A stretch of DNA of 64,000 nt from Stieleria tagensis (GTDB lineage Bacteria; Planctomycetota; Planctomycetia; Pirellulales; Pirellulaceae), in contig NZ_JAMYFE010000066.1 of NCBI RefSeq assembly GCF_024129865.1, positions 62,001-126,000 of the forward strand. Reading direction: 5' to 3'. How positions within the stretch are numbered: the first letter of the stretch is position 1; each line of letters opens with the position of its first letter. Under the pieces are notes generated by a model. The model was given only the letters and a program-made list of their open reading frames with translations, did no database searches and was not told where the DNA came from. Both the position numbers and the translations under genes were made by a program. Positions 60,705 to 64,000 of this stretch are shown here, piece after piece.

Positions 60705-61415
60705 AGTATGTTGCAAACGGCTTTGCAAGGCGAAGTCGTATCACAAGTTTTCGAAGGCCAGCGTCGTTTCGATCTATTCGTTCGCTTGGAGGAGGAGCAT
60801 CGGACCGACTATGCCAATCTTGGGCGACTTCGCATCGACTTGCCACATCAAGCCGAAGTAAACGATCATAGTGTTGCCGGCCATGGCCACAGAGCTGGCC
60901 CCCACGACGGCACCATCGCCGATTGGGGTGGCGGAAAGTACCACGTCGAATTCACAGTTGATCACGGCAAGACTCAAGCAACCGCCTATGCCTAGGAGGT
61001 GATGAAAAGATGCCTGCACCAATTGAAGCCGATTCCATTGAGCTGAACATCGTTGATCCAGAAATGACGTTGACTCTGAAGGCGTCACCGAAAGAAAATG
61101 ATCCTGACGGCAAGGCGTCAGAATCATAGGCACGCATGAAAAGCTTGGCGTCGTTCAAGAGTACGAAGGCAGCATGACGGGAGTGATTGATGGCACACCG
61201 TATACAGGCGATTTCAAGGAAGAAGCTCATGACGACCACGAGTAGGAACACTCTTTCATCAAGGACTTTGGAAGATGTGGTTGATCGTCAAAGCGTTGAT
61301 TTCGGCTGCGGTGATTGTCGCCGTGGCCGAGATGTCGTCTCGGATGCCTCGGCTGGGTGCGCTATTGCTGACGCAAATCATCACCATCGTTGCCCCGATG
61401 ACAAGTGCCATGTAA
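60705..61415 (+). pseudogene. Degraded partial copy of the RND pump-lipoprotein-DUF3147 module
   Basis: Three relics in the order seen in cluster A. First, about 155 bases matching the pump gene near 21341-21495 (LQTALQGEVVSQVFEGQRRF, LGRLRIDLPHQAE). Then, after an internal deletion, the lipoprotein from NDHSVAGHGH onward (60861-61246) with a frame break near 60992 and another near 61125. Last, the first 40 or so codons of the DUF3147 gene (61275-61415). The nucleotide similarity to 21341-23030 is high enough to align by eye. None of the three can give a full product. Confidence 0.85.
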
Positions 61416-61724
61416 AAGCGAGTCTCGCTTCCGTAGACGTGGTCGGTCCTGTTGGAGTTCAGACAGCATGGATGTGGTCGAAATTGGGCTCATCGCTCCA
61501 AAGAGTCGCTAGAAGTCGTTTTCCTTGCTCAGTTTGTGATTCGAGTGCCCAGACGAATTTGCAAATACGGTGCCGAGGTATCCGAATGCCAGGAGAAATC
61601 GCAAATTCTAACGCGAAGTCGCGATGGTCTGTGTGATGCGCGACCGCATTGGTCGGTAGTCGCCATGGCACGCCGAACGCAAAGGCCGCTAGTACCCCCC
61701 TTGGGTATCGATACAATCTGACAA
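61416..61724. other. Intergenic region before the ECF sigma gene
   Basis: About 310 bases. A minus-strand frame across it has no recognisable domain. The operator-like palindrome at 61692-61708 is the one clear signal. Confidence 0.4.
61692..61708. promoter_or_regulatory. CsoR-like palindromic operator, copy 2
   Basis: GTACCCCCCTTGGGTAT holds the symmetric core TACCC-N5-GGGTA, close to known CsoR-type metal-sensor operators. It ends 16 bases before the ECF sigma ATG, a position that would block transcription or translation when bound. Confidence 0.6.
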
Positions 61725-62279
61725 ATGGAGCACCGCAGTGAGTGTAATGACAGAGAGCCAATCGCCGACGCAACGGTCAGGGCCGGTGCCGGCGGCGATC
61801 GCGCTGCGCTCCGCCAGATTTACGAGGCCACGGCGGATCGTGTCTTTCGCTTAATGGTGCGGATGGTCGGTCAACAGGACGCCGACGACTTAACGCAGCA
61901 GACGTTTGTTCGAGCGTTCACGAAGCTCGATCAGTTCAGCGGCGAATCGAAGTTTGAAACGTGGTTGTATCGACTGGCCACCAACGAGGCATTGCAGCAT
62001 CTGCGCCGTGAGCAACATCGGCGGACCAAAGAACTGGTGGTCGAGCCGACTGTTCGGCAAACCGACCACGTCGAACAAGACGAACGTGCCGCGATGGTTC
62101 GCCAGACGCTCAATCAACTCGATCCGGAATTGCGGGCAATCTTCACGCTCAAAGAAGAGAGCGGTCTGTCATACCAAGAAATTGCCGCCACACTCGGCAT
62201 CCCCGAAGGCACGGTCGGTTCGCGATTGAACCGGGCGCGGCGGGAGTTGCGGAGGCTAATCGAAGAGAGCGGCGAGTGA
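61725..62279 (+). CDS. ECF-family RNA polymerase sigma factor
   Basis: A 184-aa classical ECF sigma factor. Region 2: YEATADRVFRLMVRMVGQ, DADDLTQQTFVRAF and KFETWLYRLATNEALQHLRR. Region 4: LDPELRAIFTLKEESGLSYQ and IPEGTVGSRLNRARRELRRL. It is unlike the kinase-linked sigma at 37009 and is of the type normally followed by a zinc-finger anti-sigma gene. None follows here; the next gene (62301) is convergent. The orphan anti-sigma at 15152 is a plausible partner separated by rearrangement. A CsoR-like palindrome lies directly upstream. Confidence 0.88.
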   Translation: MEHRSECNDREPIADATVRAGAGGDRAALRQIYEATADRVFRLMVRMVGQQDADDLTQQTFVRAFTKLDQFSGESKFETWLYRLATNEALQHLRREQHRRTKELVVEPTVRQTDHVEQDERAAMVRQTLNQLDPELRAIFTLKEESGLSYQEIAATLGIPEGTVGSRLNRARRELRRLIEESGE

Positions 62280-62300
62280 CGCGTGTTGCCCCGCACTAAT

Positions 62301-63857
62301 TCAATAGGGACAGCCGACTGTTCGATCGAGTTGAGCGATGGTGCCGGCCAGTGTTGCGTCAATGCGAGCGAGCTGGGTCTCGAACATCAACAGTTCGCGG
62401 TAGGTTTCGATCAGCGTGAAGAAGTCCGTGCGTTTGCCACGGTAGTCGGCGATCGAGACTTTGAGCGTGTCTTCTGTTCGAGGAATGATCCGTTCTTCGT
62501 AGATGTTGCGTTGCTCGACCAGGGCGTCGGCTTGAACAATCAGACGGCGAATCTTGCCGTACAGTTCGTCGCGTTCCGCTTCCAATCGACGGGTCGTGCT
62601 ACTGCGTCGGTGGGCTGCTTCGCGGATACCGGAGTTGATTTTCTCTCGCCAAATTGGAAGCGTTGTGCCGATGCTGAAACTGAGCTGATCGTTTCCATTG
62701 GCCACGGGGCTGAGGACGTTGTTATTGTCACTGACTAATCCCCAGTTCAATCCAACACTTAAATCAGGATACTGCTGCAAGCAGGCCAAACGCTCTTTGT
62801 CGCGGTCGCGTTGGATTTCCCATGCGAGGCCACGTAGCGTCGGATTGCACTGCTCAGCCAACCCGATCAAGTCTTCAATTTGCTGAGGTGTGTCAGTGAC
62901 GCCGAGTTCATTCATCGTTTCGGGAAGCAAGCCAACGGGTTGCTGTAGCAATGTAGCGAGGTCCACTTGGGCTACCTGCTTCTGTTTGCGAAGCGTAATG
63001 AGTTGTTCGTCGAGGCGGTCGGTTTCCAACTGAGCACGCAGCACGTCTTGTTGCGAACCGCCACTGCGGTAGCGTGCCTCAGCAACGTCGGTCAGGTCGG
63101 CGACGAGGTCTTTGGTTTCTTCGATGATCGTGATCGCTCGGGTTGCGAACCAGACTTCATAGTAGGCGAGACGAACCGACTCGGTAATCTGGCGAGCAAT
63201 CGTGTCAACTTCCGCTTGAGCGATTTGCACTTCGCGGTTGGCGATGGCCGCTTTGGTTTTCAGCTTGGCGGGAAACGGCACCATCTGGTTGATCGACACC
63301 TGGTTGCCGACCCTGCCAGCAGCCGTCTGGATCGCATTGTCCTGCAAAGGCCAGAAGGTGTTGTTAAATGTCGGGTCGGGCAAGGCTTTGGCCTGCGGGA
63401 TGACATTGGTCGCCGCAGCGACGCGTTGCCTGGCGGCCAGGATTTTGGGGTGACGTGCCAGTGCGGTGCCTACGAAATACTCGACAGGCTGACCACTCCC
63501 AACTCCCAACTCCCCATCTTCCCTCCTGGGCGGATCGAGTTGCAGGAAGTCTCCGAAGCTCTGATTGCCGTCTTCCTGGGGAGGTTGAGCCAAGACGGCG
63601 GGCGATGCGATCACCACTCCGTCGTTGTAGCCGACGCGTTGTATGGAAGCAGTTTCTCCCGGCTCGATAGGGAATTGCTGCCAGTCGACGTCGCTGTTCG
63701 CACCCGACGTCGGGGCGGAACCGGAGACTGGAGCGGTGACTTCTGCTACCTGAACACCGCGCTGGGAGGCACAACCAGACGTCGACGCGGCAACCAACGC
63801 TGCTAGCAGCAATCGTTTCGCGTGGGTCGTTCTGGGGCTCATAGAATGCCGATCCAT
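62301..63857 (-). CDS. TolC-family outer-membrane efflux protein
   Basis: A 518-aa outer-membrane channel protein with a lipobox (LVAASTSGC, about residues 20-28). A linker with Pro/Ser/Gly follows. The two TolC repeats are seen as VGTALARHPKILAARQRVAA and EQCNPTLRGLAWEIQRD, each followed by long coiled-coil helices (EVDTIARQITESVRLAYYE, ETDRLDEQLITLRKQKQVAQ). Start 63857 has AGGAC about 10 bases upstream; 63842 is an alternative. It is convergent with the sigma gene and could serve the CzcA-type pump at 55038 or another pump beyond the window. Confidence 0.83.
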   Translation of the reverse strand: MDRHSMSPRTTHAKRLLLAALVAASTSGCASQRGVQVAEVTAPVSGSAPTSGANSDVDWQQFPIEPGETASIQRVGYNDGVVIASPAVLAQPPQEDGNQSFGDFLQLDPPRREDGELGVGSGQPVEYFVGTALARHPKILAARQRVAAATNVIPQAKALPDPTFNNTFWPLQDNAIQTAAGRVGNQVSINQMVPFPAKLKTKAAIANREVQIAQAEVDTIARQITESVRLAYYEVWFATRAITIIEETKDLVADLTDVAEARYRSGGSQQDVLRAQLETDRLDEQLITLRKQKQVAQVDLATLLQQPVGLLPETMNELGVTDTPQQIEDLIGLAEQCNPTLRGLAWEIQRDRDKERLACLQQYPDLSVGLNWGLVSDNNNVLSPVANGNDQLSFSIGTTLPIWREKINSGIREAAHRRSSTTRRLEAERDELYGKIRRLIVQADALVEQRNIYEERIIPRTEDTLKVSIADYRGKRTDFFTLIETYRELLMFETQLARIDATLAGTIAQLDRTVGCPY

Positions 63858-63920
63858 GGCGTTCAGGTCCTAATGAGCTATAAATGAGCTGTTAAAGTTT
63901 GCCTAACCGGTTAATTCCTA

Positions 63921-63949
63921 TTGAACTCTTCGGCCAAATTTCCGATACA
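63921..63949 (+). promoter_or_regulatory. Candidate sigma70-type promoter at right edge
   Basis: TTGAAC (63921-63926) and GATACA (63944-63949) with 17-bp spacing. The operator-like palindrome starts 7 bases after the -10, overlapping the likely transcription start. It would drive the gene that begins at 63991. Confidence 0.45.
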
Positions 63950-63955
63950 GTTCAT

Positions 63956-63972
63956 ATACCGGGCATGGGTAT
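63956..63972. promoter_or_regulatory. CsoR-like palindromic operator, copy 3
   Basis: ATACCGGGCATGGGTAT is a near-perfect palindrome (ATACC-N7-GGTAT) of the same 17-bp length as the sites at 16765 and 61692. It lies between a promoter-like sequence and the start at 63991. Confidence 0.55.
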
Positions 63973-63990
63973 CCTTTTCGGAAGGTCACA

Positions 63991-64000
63991 GTGAGTAACT
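63991..64000 (+). CDS. Start of a gene cut by the window edge
   Basis: GTG 63991 preceded by GGAAGG at 63980-63985 and by a promoter-like sequence. Only three codons (GTG AGT AAC) are visible, so no function can be given. The operator-like palindrome upstream suggests a metal-regulated gene. Confidence 0.45.

Noticed and set aside
60286-60861. Plus-strand 191-aa frame
   Set aside because: It runs through a possible terminator hairpin and into the dead pump copy in the wrong frame, so it is not a real gene.
1-64000. CRISPR array
   Set aside because: I saw no series of evenly spaced repeats with unique spacers and no cas-like gene.
1-64000. rRNA genes or complete tRNA genes
   Set aside because: No rRNA signature or full cloverleaf was seen on either strand by eye; a covariance-model scan would be needed to exclude them fully.

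Overview
The window looks like a planctomycete chromosome segment, probably of a Rhodopirellula-like member of the Pirellulaceae. This is inferred from gene content and not proven. The signs are an ECF sigma factor paired with a Ser/Thr kinase, secreted caspase-fold proteins, many His-rich exported proteins, moderate GC, weak or absent Shine-Dalgarno sites, and scattered palindromic intergenic repeats.

Region 1 (1-9.45 kb) is a defence island on an integrative element. It carries the DISARM core drmA (5' end cut by the window), drmB and drmC, then an unrecognised 503-aa gene with internal duplications, an AlpA/excisionase-like gene and a tyrosine recombinase. The recombinase gene reads through the 3' half of a tRNA-Pro(CGG), which is a textbook attachment site. 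Region 2 (9.45-14.5 kb) is gene-poor and decayed. A complete ISKra4-family element (11755-13529, with a perfect 8-bp target duplication) splits a GIY-YIG-like nuclease gene. A second decayed gene overlapped that nuclease gene by ATGA.

Region 3 (14.5-29.9 kb) is metal-resistance cluster A. It holds a His-rich lipoprotein, an anti-sigma factor, an RND efflux adaptor and pump, a lipoprotein, a DUF3147-like membrane protein, a ZntA-type P1B ATPase followed by a dead CDF fragment, two secreted His-rich proteins and a TolC-like outer-membrane factor. Region 4 (30-39.5 kb) has a minus-strand set (an exported coiled-coil protein and two secreted caspase-fold proteins). It is divergent from an ECF sigma factor plus membrane Ser/Thr kinase pair, with an 11-bp inverted repeat between them.

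Region 5 (39.5-53.5 kb) is metal cluster B, a long co-directional run: two secreted His-rich proteins, RND adaptor and pump, a two-repeat His-linker protein, a lipoprotein, a thioredoxin-fold-like protein without CxxC, an ABC permease and ATPase, an isoprenylcysteine-methyltransferase-like membrane protein and a P1B-4-type ATPase. Region 6 (53.5-64 kb) is metal cluster C, with a CDF transporter, a cytochrome c-like protein, a CzcA-type RND pump and adaptor, a degraded partial copy of cluster A, an ECF sigma factor and a second TolC-like protein.

The genes of clusters A-C fit together as envelope-wide metal export. P1B ATPases and the CDF protein would clear the cytoplasm, RND-adaptor-TolC assemblies would clear the periplasm, and His-rich exported proteins would buffer metal. 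Three 17-bp palindromes of the same layout (ATAC-N7-GGGTAT-like, resembling CsoR-type operators) sit just upstream of metal-related starts, so a shared metal sensor encoded elsewhere is plausible. Which metal each system handles cannot be settled from sequence alone.
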